NCBI GenBank assembly: GCA_040437565.1
Contig: JBDOQK010000001.1
Location: forward strand, 744,001 to 808,000
DNA: 64,000 bases
Direction: 5' to 3'
From: Albugo candida
Lineage: Eukaryota > Oomycota > Peronosporomycetes > Albuginales
The notes under the pieces: generated by a model
Database searches by the model: none
Told to the model about the DNA's origin: nothing
What the model saw: only the letters and a program-made list of their open reading frames with translations
Translations under genes and position numbers: made by a program
Shown here: positions 1 through 11,045 of the stretch, in pieces
Layout of the letters: every line of letters starts with the position of its first letter
Position numbering within the stretch: position 1 is the first letter of the stretch

Positions 1-1106
1 AGATACAGCTGAGCTCGGTGGACTGGCAAAGATTCTGGGCTATTTCTTTGGGCACCCGGCTCGGGCTTCGCTGGCTCGATCATGGCCCAGGTGAGTCGAA
101 TGAATGTTTTTATTGCGAAGTGTGGCTGATTACTATCGCTAGTGTGTCAACAATGTTACCAATTGGTGGTAACATAGTCTGGGGAAACAGTACTTATGCA
201 CCAGATGACTTGACCTCTCGATTCGCTACTCCTGCAAGCGATTCCACTGGTGAGGAGGCTGACAGATATGGAGAACACGACAGACAAAGTTCACACATGA
301 AGGAGTTGAATAAAAAGTTCAATCAGGAAGTCTACGAGCACATTACGCGTCATGGAAGCAATGGTCTGATTGTACGCTTTGGTGCGGATTCCGGGACCTC
401 GAATATCACCGCAAATGAGCTTCTTGAGCTTCTCGGAAATGTGGATGAGAAATTACGATACTTTCATTCCCAAGCCAAAACCAGTGAGGTCGCAGCGAAT
501 GCATCTGACCCCAAATATGACCACCCCAAATACTGGTCCAATCCGCTCGCAGCAAGCTTACCCTACGCACCAAACATGAAGCTGTTTTGCTTGTATGGAA
601 TCGGAAAACCTGTGGAGCGTGCTTATTTGTACAAACGAGCTCCAAGAACAATCGATGAGTCTATCCAGACAAGCTGCGACTCCGAAAGCGCTGCCGAAGA
701 ATGTTCCAGAATCGTTCCCCACATTCTGGACACGGAGTATATGGACCCACCTTGGATCAAAGCTGGCATTCATTTTGTCGATGGAGACGGAACGGTACCG
801 CTTGTATCATTGGGATATATGTGTGCGCGTGGCTGGCGGCCAACTGAAGAAGAAAAAGCTCGTGGCTGGAATCTGAACCCAGGAAGTGTTGACGTTCGTT
901 CTCGGGAATACATACACAATCCAGTCTCGCTGATAAAAGACCCTCGTGGAGGCCCAGAAACTTCCGATCATGTCGATATTATGGGGAATCATGCGCTGAT
1001 CCGAGATGTACTCCACATTGTCGCAAAAGAATACGACAAAGTCTCCAACCACGTGCTCTCAGAAATCCATCAGATCGCTGACCGCGTGCGCATCCCTGGA
1101 TCATAG
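1..1106 (+). CDS. PDAT: Phospholipid:diacylglycerol acyltransferase (LCAT family), 5' end outside window
   Basis: The 3' part of an LCAT-family acyltransferase that moves a fatty acid from a phospholipid to diacylglycerol to make triacylglycerol, usually at the ER. Two exons are visible: up to 90, then 143-1106, with a 52-nt GT-AG intron at 91-142. The frame continues across the junction into a TMLPIGGN...WGN...APDD block typical of PDATs. FVDGDGTVPL near 775-800 carries the expected catalytic Asp, and SDHVDIMGN near 965-990 carries the expected catalytic His; the serine lipase motif would lie upstream of the window. The stop is TAG at 1104-1106. The family assignment is firm. PDAT rather than another LCAT-like enzyme rests on these blocks only. 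Confidence 0.88.
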   Translation, partial: IQLSSVDWQRFWAISLGTRLGLRWLDHGPGESNECFYCEVWLITIASVSTMLPIGGNIVWGNSTYAPDDLTSRFATPASDSTGEEADRYGEHDRQSSHMKELNKKFNQEVYEHITRHGSNGLIVRFGADSGTSNITANELLELLGNVDEKLRYFHSQAKTSEVAANASDPKYDHPKYWSNPLAASLPYAPNMKLFCLYGIGKPVERAYLYKRAPRTIDESIQTSCDSESAAEECSRIVPHILDTEYMDPPWIKAGIHFVDGDGTVPLVSLGYMCARGWRPTEEEKARGWNLNPGSVDVRSREYIHNPVSLIKDPRGGPETSDHVDIMGNHALIRDVLHIVAKEYDKVSNHVLSEIHQIADRVRIPGS

Positions 1107-1226
1107 ACTTTAAACCAATTATATGAAGCAAATAGGCTGCTTCCGCGATAAATAGCCAATCCTATAGCACTGGTGTTCTTTTTGTTCAATCAATTTCATT
1201 CTTGGCTGGTTGGTTCCAACGCGAAA

Positions 1227-2492
1227 ATGCCAAAAGCTCCACGAAATGTCAAGAGTAAACGCTCGTGTCCTTTGGAAAAACAGCTCGCATACGATAAGAT
1301 ACCATGGTACGAAAGTAAAAAAAATGGAAATGCTGTCAGCCAAAGTGATTTGGATGCAGTAAGTGAGGAAGATGAGCCTGAAAAGGTGACAGAGAAAACA
1401 ATAAGACTTGCCCGAGAACAGCAACAGGAAGAGCAGAATCGAACTCGGAATCCGAAACTAATGGTCGGAAATAGTAATCAAAAGGCTGAAAGCAGCGACG
1501 AAGGCTCGGACGATGATGATATGAGAGGAACAGACAGCGAAGAGGACGATTTGATCAAAGTCGAAGATGGTTACGTGCAGGAAGTCGAGCTTTTTGAAGA
1601 AGATGAGAGCGTTCTTGCAAGCTTTATGATGCCCTCTGCCTCTGAACGACGTAACTTGGCAGATATTATCATGGAAAAAATTCAACAGAAGGAAGCTGGT
1701 GAAGGAGAGATTGCAAGCAGCACATTGGAACGACAGTTTGATCCAAAAATTGTTCAAGTGTATACAGGCGTGGGAAAAATCTTGCATCGATACACGTCAG
1801 GGAAACTGCCGAAAGCTTTCAAAGTGATTCCGAGTCTGAGTTATTGGGAAGATATTTTGTGGCTAACAGAACCCAGTAAATGGTCACCTCATTCTATGTA
1901 TGCAACCACACGAATTTTTGCATCCAATTTGAACCCAAAAATGGCCGAGCGATTCTATAATATATTCTTATTAGAACATGTGCGTCAAGATATACGAGAC
2001 AACAAACGGCTCAATTTCCATCTATACATGGCGCTGAAGAAAGCACTGTACAAGCCTCAGGCTTTTTTCAAGGGCGTAATCTTACCTTTATGTGAGAGTC
2101 CAGATTGTACTCTCCGCGAAGCAACGATTATTGGAAGTGTTATGACAAAGGTCTCTGTACCTGTTATACATTCGGCGGCTGCTCTGATGAAGCTGACTCG
2201 ATTACCATATTCGGGTCCCAACAGTATTTTCATTCGATTGTTACTGAATAAGAAGTATAGTCTTCCAACACGTGTCATTGCCGAATTATGTCAACATTTC
2301 ATCTCATTCACAAATGAAGAGCGTGCGTTACCTGTACTATGGCATCAGGCTCTGCTTGTCTTTGCTCAGCGCTACAAAAATGGAATTGGAAAAGTCGAGA
2401 AAGAAAAATTGAAAATGTTATTGCGAAAGCATGCTCACCACCAAATCACTCCAGAAATACGAAGAGAGCTCTTCAACGCGGATCAAATGTAA
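1227..2492 (+). CDS. BYSL: Bystin / essential nuclear protein 1 (40S ribosome biogenesis)
   Basis: A single-exon gene for bystin (yeast Enp1), a nuclear factor needed for 40S pre-ribosome maturation and export. The start at 1227 (MPKAPRNV) gives 421 residues, close to the family's usual length. An in-frame ATG lies 18 codons upstream at 1173, but it begins a non-conserved stretch, so the downstream start is preferred. The N-terminal third is charged and acidic (runs of D, E, S near 1490-1560), as in other bystins. The conserved C-terminal helical domain follows from about residue 170, including YTSGKLPKAFKVIP and LYMALKKALYKPQAFFKG. It ends with TAA at 2490-2492. It lies 66 nt after the PDAT stop on the same strand. 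Confidence 0.95.
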   Translation: MPKAPRNVKSKRSCPLEKQLAYDKIPWYESKKNGNAVSQSDLDAVSEEDEPEKVTEKTIRLAREQQQEEQNRTRNPKLMVGNSNQKAESSDEGSDDDDMRGTDSEEDDLIKVEDGYVQEVELFEEDESVLASFMMPSASERRNLADIIMEKIQQKEAGEGEIASSTLERQFDPKIVQVYTGVGKILHRYTSGKLPKAFKVIPSLSYWEDILWLTEPSKWSPHSMYATTRIFASNLNPKMAERFYNIFLLEHVRQDIRDNKRLNFHLYMALKKALYKPQAFFKGVILPLCESPDCTLREATIIGSVMTKVSVPVIHSAAALMKLTRLPYSGPNSIFIRLLLNKKYSLPTRVIAELCQHFISFTNEERALPVLWHQALLVFAQRYKNGIGKVEKEKLKMLLRKHAHHQITPEIRRELFNADQM

Positions 2493-4069
2493 TTGATATC
2501 GTACACATTAGAGAAGATCTGCTGAAACACGTTTACACTAATTTACTTGCAATGCACTGGCTTACATCTGAATTGGCTCTCATCACGACAATTGCTCCTC
2601 ATTCAGACGATTTAGCTCATTCTCAATATTGATGATAGGCTCTTGTTACAAAAGCGTTTATCCGCTATGAGCGGTCCTGTGGCTCTATAGTAAAGCCCGG
2701 GTGTATTGTTCTTTGGCACTAATCAGTCTTTTCTGCGTGCATCTGCTCGCTGGCATCTTTGTATCGGTTCTTGGACTTGAGTCGATGGCTTGAGCTCCAA
2801 GTCTATCCATCCGCCATATACATCGGAGCACCTCAGTACAAGCCTTCGAAGATGAGCCTAATGTAAGTTTCCCAAAATTGACACTCCATCACACCATGCA
2901 TCGATTCAGCTCGTAACTATGATCGACGGAAATGCCTGCTTTGTATCAATCAAGCTACATGTCTTATAATCCATGGATTGAGTTTATACAACGTATACAA
3001 CACACACAGGGCACATCATAGGGAATGGACGTGGATACGACACTGCATGCCAATTGCGAGACAAAAACCTGCGCTAATATAGAGATCTTCAGGAAGACCT
3101 TCTGCCATTTTGACTGCTGAGTTACAGAAATTTCTGTTCACCACCTTCTGAAATGGATCATGACATTCAGAAAGGAAATGCGACACACAAAGCCGTATGA
3201 ATNNNNNNNNNNNNNNNNNNNNNNNNNNNNNNNNNNNNNNNNNNNNNNNNNNNNNNNNNNNNNNNNNNNNNNNNNNNNNNNNNNNNNNNNNNNNNNNNNN
3301 NNCTAATGTAAGTTTCCCAAAATTGACACTCCATCACACCATGCATCGATTCAGCTCGTAACTATGATCGACGGAAATGCCTGCTTTGTATCAATCAAGC
3401 TACATGTCTTATAATCCATGGATTGAGTTTATACAACGTATACAACACACACAGGGCACATCATAGGGAATGGACGTGGATACGACACTGCATGCCAATT
3501 GCGAGACAAAAACCTGCGCTAATATAGAGATCTTCAGGAAGACCTTCTGCCATTTTGACTGCTGAGTTACAGAAATTTCTGTTCACCACCTTCTGAAATG
3601 GATCATGACATTCAGAAAGGAAATGCGACACACAAAGCCGTATGAATACTCTACTTAATAGTTTGGAAACTTTGTGTCTCAAGAAGACGCCAGAGGTAGA
3701 AACTATCATGATATAACAGCGTTTCTATATGATCCGTGCGGGTTTACACTCAGACACGGAATAAGTTCAAATTTTCAGTATGTGATAGTGTCGCTTCTCA
3801 AAAGGTACAGGTATCTTTCGAGGTAGCTTCTACTACACTAGACAGATATGTCCTAGCAAATGACGTTATTTATCTGCTGTACTACGAAAGACACCTGCTG
3901 AAAACCACAATGAATTAGATTTTCGTAGAGCGCATTCGCTCACCCTCTCCTTCCATGAGTTCAAATTCTGCATTTGAAGCTTCCATCTTAATCAGCATTA
4001 GTGCTAAAAATCAGTTTATGATAAGTTCCTCTTCTGTACACATATATACAGCACTGAACCTGGCCTCGC
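2493..4069. other. Intergenic stretch without a recognisable gene
   Basis: About 1.5 kb between the bystin stop and the 3' end of the CRN gene, containing one gap (3203-3302) and its duplicated flanks. The only notable frame is on the minus strand at 3709-3461 (82 codons, with a partial copy before the gap). It looks somewhat coding (KMAEGLPEDLYISAGFCLAIGM) but I do not recognise it and found no convincing splice partners. It may be a fragment of a small membrane protein gene or a relic. Confidence 0.4.
2858..3647. repeat. False duplication flanking a gap (345 bp x2)
   Basis: 2858-3202 and 3303-3647 are identical (345 bp) and sit on either side of exactly 100 N (3203-3302). The first copy stops at the gap and the second begins right after it, which is the pattern of two overlapping contig ends that were scaffolded without being merged. 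Confidence 0.9.
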
Positions 4070-5696
4070 CTAAGTAGAGGTTGTATTATACACCACGCAC
4101 CACTTCTTGACCAGACCAATCTTCAAGTATACTACTAATATTCGTATACCTTGTGAAGTCACGTCACGANNNNNNNNNNNNNNNNNNNNNNNNNNNNNNN
4201 NNNNNNNNNNNNNNNNNNNNNNNNNNNNNNNNNNNNNNNNNNNNNNNNNNNNNNNNNNNNNNNNNNNNNATGTAGGAATCGCCTCCCAAACACAAAATAT
4301 TTGGCCAGCGGATATCCCTATGAACGTACCCCAGTGCATGCAAGCCAACAAGAGCACGAGCGACACAAATTAACGCAGGAACCAGCTCCAAATCATTGCT
4401 TGGTAGCTTTGTAAAACCCACTGGCTGCAATTTGAACGTTCGTTTGTATCTATTATAGTTGCAACGAACGGTACACTGAATTTGGTTCCGTCCTATTGCG
4501 TCATAAATAGCCATTACTGATTCAAAATCGCAAGGGTCTTGGTTGAGTTTTTTTAACAAGTGGTCTTCGTAAAGTGTTACACTTCCGCTGCTTCTTGATA
4601 TTTGCTTATACATTGGCAAAATTCCGTCTGGTAGTAGAGATTGGTAATGGTTGAGGATCCGACAAATGTTGATCGATGATACAACACATCGGATACGATT
4701 CCGTAAAACTGTCAAATTGAGCTGCTGTGATATCACATTGACATTTAACGAACGATCTATGACCAAAAATTGCACCCATGAATTGGCCGCGGCATATGCA
4801 AACAAAAACGGCGTCTTTCCAAATACGGGCAAGGGCATCTTTGTCATTTTTGCAATCAATTCGACCTTTGCTTTATCCAACTCCAAAGGCCCTTTTTCTT
4901 CTCCCTTCATGACCAAAACATTATTCAGCCACAGTAGGAAGTCTGGTCGCTTTGAACGTTTCGTAGTAGATTTATCGATTTGATTTCTTCCAGCTAGAAG
5001 AGGTATATCCAAAATAGATGCCGTCTCTTCGATCGGATTTCGAATCAGCATATCCCACCATTGAATATTTGCACTTTCAGCATCCGAAAACGTAAAACGT
5101 CGATTCAAAGCATCGTGAAACACATCTGGTTTGATAAATCTGTCTTCAGAATGCTCGAAAAAGTCCGGCCGCACGTTAATCAGTGTATCATCACTGGTCG
5201 GGTATTTCATAGGTAAGGGTGATGAAATAAACGCTTCCAGTTTTTTAGACGTAGTGAGAGCACTCATTTCCACATCTCGCAATTTCTGCGCATAAAGAGC
5301 TGTGATATCTTCACGCACTTTTTGACGTTTGAAAGCATTTCCTGGCAATTGAACGAGCACGTGGATTACTTTCTTTTTTGGTACATTTTGATCGAAAATG
5401 TCCTGCAACTCGTCAGGCGAATCCATGAACGATTCCGCGCTCATGTAAAAATCTTTGATTTCCTGCGGACAGTCTTCTTTGGATAGTTGATAGCGAACAG
5501 CGTCCTTAGACCTGAGAAATTCGCCGTTTTTCTTCGCCAAATAGAGCGTCAGTTCATCTGCATCGCAAAAAATCGATTTCTGCTTCTCCTTCACAATTTC
5601 TTTTTTCAGAAAATGAACCTGCTCACCACCATCGATCTTGCAAGAAAATGTCGCTCCATGACCAACAATAAGACACGTCAAGGTCAACTCCACCAT
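4070..5696 (-). CDS. Crinkler (CRN) effector with a C-terminal protein-kinase domain, 3' end broken by a gap
   Basis: A CRN-family protein, the class of modular proteins that oomycetes deliver into host cells, read from ATG at 5696. The N-terminal header has a ubiquitin-like opening (MVELTLTCLIVG) and LTLYLAK at residues 49-55, the Albugo/Pythium variant of LFLAK. It closes with HVLVQLP at 112-118, the HVLVxxP boundary motif. A middle region carries WWDMLIRNP, RPDFLL (250-255) and KGEEK (264-268), a nuclease-like motif set seen in CRN C-terminal modules. The protein then enters a kinase domain with HRDIRWPN at 459-466. A 100-N gap (4170-4269) follows, so the DFG segment and C-lobe are not seen. 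Sequence past the gap stays open to a TAG near 4070 in one frame, but its register is unproven. The gene stands alone in a gene-poor island. Family firm; activity inferred. Confidence 0.88.
4170..4269. other. Assembly gap (100 N) inside the CRN gene, flanks not duplicated
   Basis: Exactly 100 N. Unlike seven other gaps here, the two sides share no sequence, so real sequence of unknown length is missing, including most of the kinase C-lobe. Confidence 0.95.
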
Positions 5697-5919
5697 TGCT
5701 CTCTGGTTTTTCTTGTTATGAATTTTAGTTATTTGTTCTCTGGTTTTTCTTTTTTTTAATTTCAGTTATCTGTTCTGCTGTACCGTATGCTTCACAAATT
5801 CGTTGTTCCCAAGAAACTTACTGACACGCATGAGTCAGATAATGAAAGTTTACTTTTGGTGAAATGTCTCTATATCCAGCACTTGAGCAAGCAAGGATTT
5901 TTTTTTCAGGACGGCAGCT

Positions 5920-6520
5920 CCCCTCGATGCTTTTTGCAGTGAGTCGTGAGACGCCTACTCTCATTCTACGATTCTGTCGATAGAATGCTTGCGATAATGC
6001 ATTTAAACTTTAGTACAGATTTTGCACAACGCTTGAGCCATAGATAACATTCTACATCAAATGGGGCAGAAGCAGCAGTAACTTGCAATAGTTTGTTGTT
6101 TTCGCAAATGTCCTCATATGAGTAATGCACGCTTCGAACAAAGGATGTCTTTCCTAGACCGCAAAAGCTCTACAATAGCAATCGATCAACCATAGATCTC
6201 ATTATTTTCGCTTGATGATCGCTTCCGCATGCCTCCTGGTAATCGTAAATGCGTTTTTAGACGGCACGCGTCATGACATGAATAATCTCAGCAAACTCAA
6301 AACTGATCAATACCAAGAATATATCCCCAGCGAGTCTATATGTTTTGGTAGCGATCACAGCTGTTACCTGGTGTCTTCGAATGCATTCGATCACTCAAGT
6401 TTGCGTTCGTGGCCTTCACATAATCATTTTGAGCTGCTCAAGCACACCAGCGTATTTGGTATTCTCCTCACCGGTACCAATAATAGCGCTCTTCATCGTT
6501 GAAGTGTGATGAAAGCGTAC
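5920..6520 (-). pseudogene. Decayed P-loop NTPase gene fragment
   Basis: Read on the minus strand, this stretch gives several adjoining open segments interrupted by stops. One contains CGLGKTSFVRS (a Walker A-like GLGKTS) followed by about 50 more codons before a stop. Upstream segments such as AIIGTGEENTKYAGVLEQLK and ATNANLSDRMHSKT look coding but end in stops near 6330-6420 and in the 6170s. A 29-bp piece including the P-loop codons (6135-6163) recurs exactly at 32162-32190. It lies just upstream of the CRN gene. P-loop NTPase modules occur in CRN-type effectors, so a dead CRN C-terminus is one reading, but no CRN header is visible. Confidence 0.5.
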
Positions 6521-7936
6521 TAGCTTCCGGCTATGTATTTAAAGCCAAGAAGTCTTTACAAAATCGAATAGATGTTGGGGTATCCCTATACCGTCATTTT
6601 GGTGTATTAATGATTGTTGCCAAACTTCTGCTCAGCTTGGAACTAATGTTAGCTTGACTTGAAAGTTTTTGAGTCCGAGTGAGATAACTATGCTGCTATT
6701 TTGACTTGCACTCGAGTCAATCTTCAAGTACTTCGGTATTTTGTTTCTTTACTTTATGGATTGTTGCAATTTCGACTTCAAGGACAAATTCTCTTACTAT
6801 GTCGTTCCACTTGCATCCACTCCCTCCTAAGAGCAGTTGCAATAATTCATCAGTTTGAGCCTCAATTTAATATACAATGCCCAACCAAAACTCCCCCATC
6901 TCAAATATAGTCGGAAGTTCATCCTCGAAATATCTACAGAATGCCTCAAACTCACATCGTCAATTCAATTACAAGCGAGACTTGAGGACGTATCGATCAG
7001 TTCGTGAGCATCATACCAGAAATCGGTATTTGTGTCAATTGCGCACCAAGCAAAACGATACATTGTAAAAAGCTTCGAAGTCCCAGTACACCAATTGACC
7101 TGATCAAAACATTTGTAGACGTTAGTTAAATTATCTTTCGTTGTTCGATGACTAATTTTTCCTATAAAATGTGTACATATTTGTCTCTATAGAAAACACT
7201 CAAACGTAGTAATACGTGTCCTCGTATTGAAGTTAGCCATCATCAGTACATTCCAGAAACTCATAATTGCTACCTCGCTTTCTACTGCCATTTTTCTGCT
7301 CGTAAACAGTTGGTAGAGTTGGCTCACCGACATCAATACGTCGTTTTGGTTCTCTTTAAAGTGTGCTGTTCGATGAATAGTATACAGTCATCGGTAGAGC
7401 AAGTAATCAATATTTCGAAGTTACACCCGATTCTAATTATTAATTCGAGCCATTATTCATAGCATTCTTTGTTGATTGAGAATTCTATGCATTTTTCTGC
7501 TCGTAACTCTTCCATCAGAATTTCCGGGTAGAGTCGCTTTTGTCAATCACGCTGGTGAGTCCCTTCGCAATGTCAACACTGAATCTCTATTCTCACTGGA
7601 CTGGTAAATTGGTCGATTTTAATGTTATAGATCAACACTATGATTTGTCTCACAGCGACACGATTTGAAAATGGGTGATAGATTCCTGCCTTCAACAAAC
7701 ACCAAACTACTTTCACATATTGCAGAGCTACTGTTGACGTGTTTCGGTAATCATTTGCATACCGCGACGCTCAAAGTCTTCAATCCCTAGCGGAGAAAGC
7801 GTCCGGATGCTAGATCGATTAATTCCGTTCCACATTAATGACTACGTAGACGCTGATTTATTTGACTGGACGCGCATCGAACGTGAAGGGTGCACATCGA
7901 CTACCTTAATCCGTATTCCGCACGACGCCAACTTCG
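6521..7936. other. Gene-poor stretch with weak coding relics
   Basis: No intact gene is visible. One plus-strand frame stays open for about 80 codons at about 7240-7460 (SARKQLVELAHRHQYVVLVLF) but has no clear start or splice partners. A short motif, catttttctgctcgtaa, occurs near 7290 and again near 7490. Together with the decayed P-loop fragment this looks like a graveyard next to the effector gene. Confidence 0.4.
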
Positions 7937-9182
7937 TCATAAGCTCTTGGAATATAATTCGTTCCGAACAGCGGCACTTCGTTCTTCTAAACGCCGAGAA
8001 TTTGGTGGATGAACTTGCATTGTATAGTTATATCGTCTTCGAAAATCTTTTTTCTCGCTCAGTGAGCGAAGGGCAAAGTAATACTTTGCATAGACTGTGG
8101 CAGATACATATAAATCCCATTGAATCTGGTTTAAGAATAATCTCTCCAATCGGTTGATACATGTGAGAGGATACTGTGGATAGATACAATTAAACTCAAC
8201 ATTCCACGAGCTCAAGTCTTGCCAAACCTATCCAAAGATGCAATTAACGTCAGCAATAATCTCAAGCATATATGTGTATGTTTACCTTGGAGGCCAAAAG
8301 CAAACCGCATAGTACGATAGGTTTCCATGTGGCTGCCAATAAAGGTACATCTGCTTGTTCCATTAGACGTTCGATGTAAATAAGGCAGACAATCGTGCAT
8401 TCAGGACTCAGCTGTGCCTTTTGGAACAAATGTTGACAAAAGCGAAATATCTCTTCAACATTTGGCACGTGAGCCTTTGAAGTGACTTTTTCCATTAAAT
8501 ATGTCGTCAGCGGATGCAGACGAGGATGCCGTATAAATTTATACCGATACTGAGGTGTTACAAAATGCTCTTCACGAAAAAGTTCATCGATTGGAATATC
8601 ATTCAGCTTGAAAGAGGAAAGGTTCTGATCATTGGACCACGAAGCTCGATAACGGTTATCAATTGTTTGTGACGAAGAAGAAGATCCGCAAGAAGCCAAT
8701 GCTTCTTTTCTTGCGGTATTTAACGCATCCGTTTGAGGACTATCCTCCAGAAAGCGCCCTTCATTTTTTGCGGCATTGATATTTATAAGAGCTGCTTGTT
8801 GCTCATGAAATCTCTTTTCACAACGTCGCAAATGTTGATACAAAACAACACTCACACGACGCAGAAAGTCGTCGTAATTCGGATTTACAACTGAGCTAAC
8901 GGATGTGGGTGGAGCTAAACTTTGAACTCGATCGTCTGGTTTTCGATATTGAAGTGAGCTTGAGTCAGTCAGACGAGGTGTGAACACTGTGTGTGTGGGT
9001 TTAAAATGGATTTTCGATCCGTTCGAGTCAGCCTGACCGCTATTCAAACCATCATCATTCGATTCGAGTCCATTTTCATCCTCTTCTACTGAGCTAGGCA
9101 GAAAAGGAGATAAAGCCAAATTGTGATCCGGTACTAAAGAGCGCACTTGCATAGACGCGTTCACTTCTGGCGTATCCAGCAT
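7937..9182 (-). CDS. CCNY: Cyclin Y-type cyclin
   Basis: A two-exon gene: 9182-8286, a 58-nt intron (8285-8228), then 8227-7937, giving 395 residues. The cyclin box spans roughly residues 215-360. It includes HPLTTYLMEKVTSKAHV, a run reading LSPECTIVCLIYIERL, and LLASKVWQDLSSWNVEF across the splice junction, then SVYAKYYFALRSL, which matches the cyclin Y (PHO80-like) pattern. Cyclin Y proteins bind and activate PFTAIRE/PCTAIRE-type CDKs, often at the plasma membrane through an N-terminal lipid. No Gly2 myristoylation signal is visible here. The first 200 residues are low-complexity and serine-rich. The stop is TGA at 7939-7937. Confidence 0.92.
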
Positions 9183-9678
9183 TTTTTTTGCTCAATGCGT
9201 AAAAGTAAGAGGGGCAGTCAGCTCGGCACTGACTTGATTGCAAAAAAATCGAAAGAAAAAAATTCCATTTTTAGTAGAATGATTGACATTATTACACACA
9301 CATAACCAATCGTACAACTCCTTACTGGATCCTATTCTTATCCAATTGTCCAACCGGTACTCACTTTCATCGGAGATGTGCATTACATTTCCAAATACTT
9401 GCACGCTGATAATGATGCAATCACTCTAAAGAATCGTAATCGAGATGATGGAGGGAACGAGCCCTTTTGTAAGTCGATTGAAGTTGCAAAACAAAAGATT
9501 TAAGCCCTGAGGACTGAGGAAGCATAACGCTTCGAATGCTGAAAGTCACAAAACCGACTTCTACAGGATATCATTTTCTTGAAGCTGGAGACAAGTAAGC
9601 ACACTACTCTGAAATGTTTCATGACGGATGGGTAGAGCAAAATTTCGATCGTGAGTTTGAATGGGAAGATGTCTTAGT
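9183..9678. other. Intergenic, nothing recognised
   Basis: About 500 bp between the 5' end of the cyclin gene and the stop of the cytochrome c synthase gene. It should hold the cyclin promoter. I see no conserved coding sequence or RNA gene. Confidence 0.5.
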
Positions 9679-10953
9679 TTATTGCAATCGACGAGAAGTT
9701 TTTGCTTCGTGTATGGCTTGTTCTCGTAAGACATGTGCGCTTCTTGCTTCATATTCATCTAAAGAACTTCTAACCGCATCAAATGCAGATTCGATTTTGC
9801 TTTCATCTTGTGTCTTTAAAGCCTCTGACAAAGATTGAGCTTTGGCTGGACAGATAATATTCGCCAAACAAATTTGAAGCGCTGCCGCAGACTGGAAGCA
9901 TTCGATTTCAGACTGACAGCTATCAAGCTTCTTTAACAAATGGTGGCATGAGCTTTGGACTTTTTCGAAAGTCTTTCCTACTTCTTCTGCTGAAAGAGTA
10001 ATATTTGTGGAAGGAATCTGTTTATCCTTGTGGGATTCCTCTTGTTTGATCATGCGATTGATTTCATTTTTGGAAAAGGTTTTATAAATCGGAAATTTGA
10101 TTCGATCAATAAACGATCCAACCGAGTCGACGGCTGGTCTTAGATTGACGGAGATATTGGACTGTGTCTCTGACGGTAGATTCTTCTCTTGCACCATGTT
10201 GTTTTCATCGTGATAGTAATCGATGACATAACGCACTTGTTCGTCACCTTCCCGAACTATTATCCAATCGTGCCGATCGAAAGGTTTTCCAAACCTTACA
10301 ATAAGAGCATGGCATATGAAGCGACACATTCATACAGATAAAGAGGCTTAGAACTCACCCAAACATGTACTTGAACCAAGCTAAAGGAGACAAATCATCA
10401 GGCCGACCATGAAATTTCAAAAGCTTCGGATTTGAACTACACAAAAGAGCAAACTAGGTCAAAATAGATGGCATTAAGTCTCTAATAGGTACCCAGGATG
10501 ACAGACGCGCTCATATTCTTCCAATTTGGCCCATGTAAGCTCATTCATTTTATTGTGAATTGCAATGAGTGTGGGTACGTCCCCTTCGTGTACATCATCT
10601 CCTTTGCCCTTGCGTTTTAATGCATTGTAAAACATTTGCTCTGATGGATACATCCAAGCATCTTCTGTTCCACCTTTGGGAATGCTTGAGCGAACTCGTT
10701 CTTTTAAAAGCGGATAATTTTGTGTCTCATGAGGTTCTTGATTTGGATTCGCGGGCATCATATTATCAGGATTTACAAGCTGGCCATACACATTGTAGAC
10801 CTCACGTTGCTTCGTTTTTTGCTTTACAGGACACGTTTGAAGAAATCGAGCTTCTTTTTTCGAAATAGGACATTCTGATGCATTCAGACTTGTTTGATCC
10901 GTTGAAATGTTCGGATCTTTTTCATTGTCTGGTCTAGTGGACTGATTGCCCAT
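9679..10953 (-). CDS. HCCS: Holocytochrome c synthase fused to a C-terminal twin CX9C domain
   Basis: Cytochrome c haem lyase, which attaches haem to apocytochrome c in the mitochondrial intermembrane space. Three exons: 10953-10493, 10436-10359 and 10294-9679 (introns 56 and 64 nt), giving 384 residues. The start at MGNQSTRP is chosen because no conserved residue lies upstream. Two CP motifs (CPISKKEA, CPVKQK) precede the core, which has YPSEQMFYNALKRKGKG, a KLLKFHGRPDDLSPLAW run, and FDRHDWI with VRYVIDYY. The core ends near residue 250, where the family normally stops. Beyond it are about 130 extra residues with two CX9C pairs (C-HHLLKKLDS-C and C-FQSAAALQI-C), the twin CX9C signature of Mia40-oxidised proteins. 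Enzyme identity is firm; the role of the tail is inferred. Confidence 0.93.
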
Positions 10954-11045
10954 TGCCTCCAATGAGAATGATTGGACACGAAGTTTGTAATTGGTCGTAC
11001 AATGCAAGTATTATCCAGTTATGGTGGGGTATTATGAAGCTAGTG

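Noticed and set aside
7807-8157. Plus-strand open frame of 116 codons
   Set aside because: It lies wholly antisense to exon 2 of the cyclin gene, which matches the family closely.
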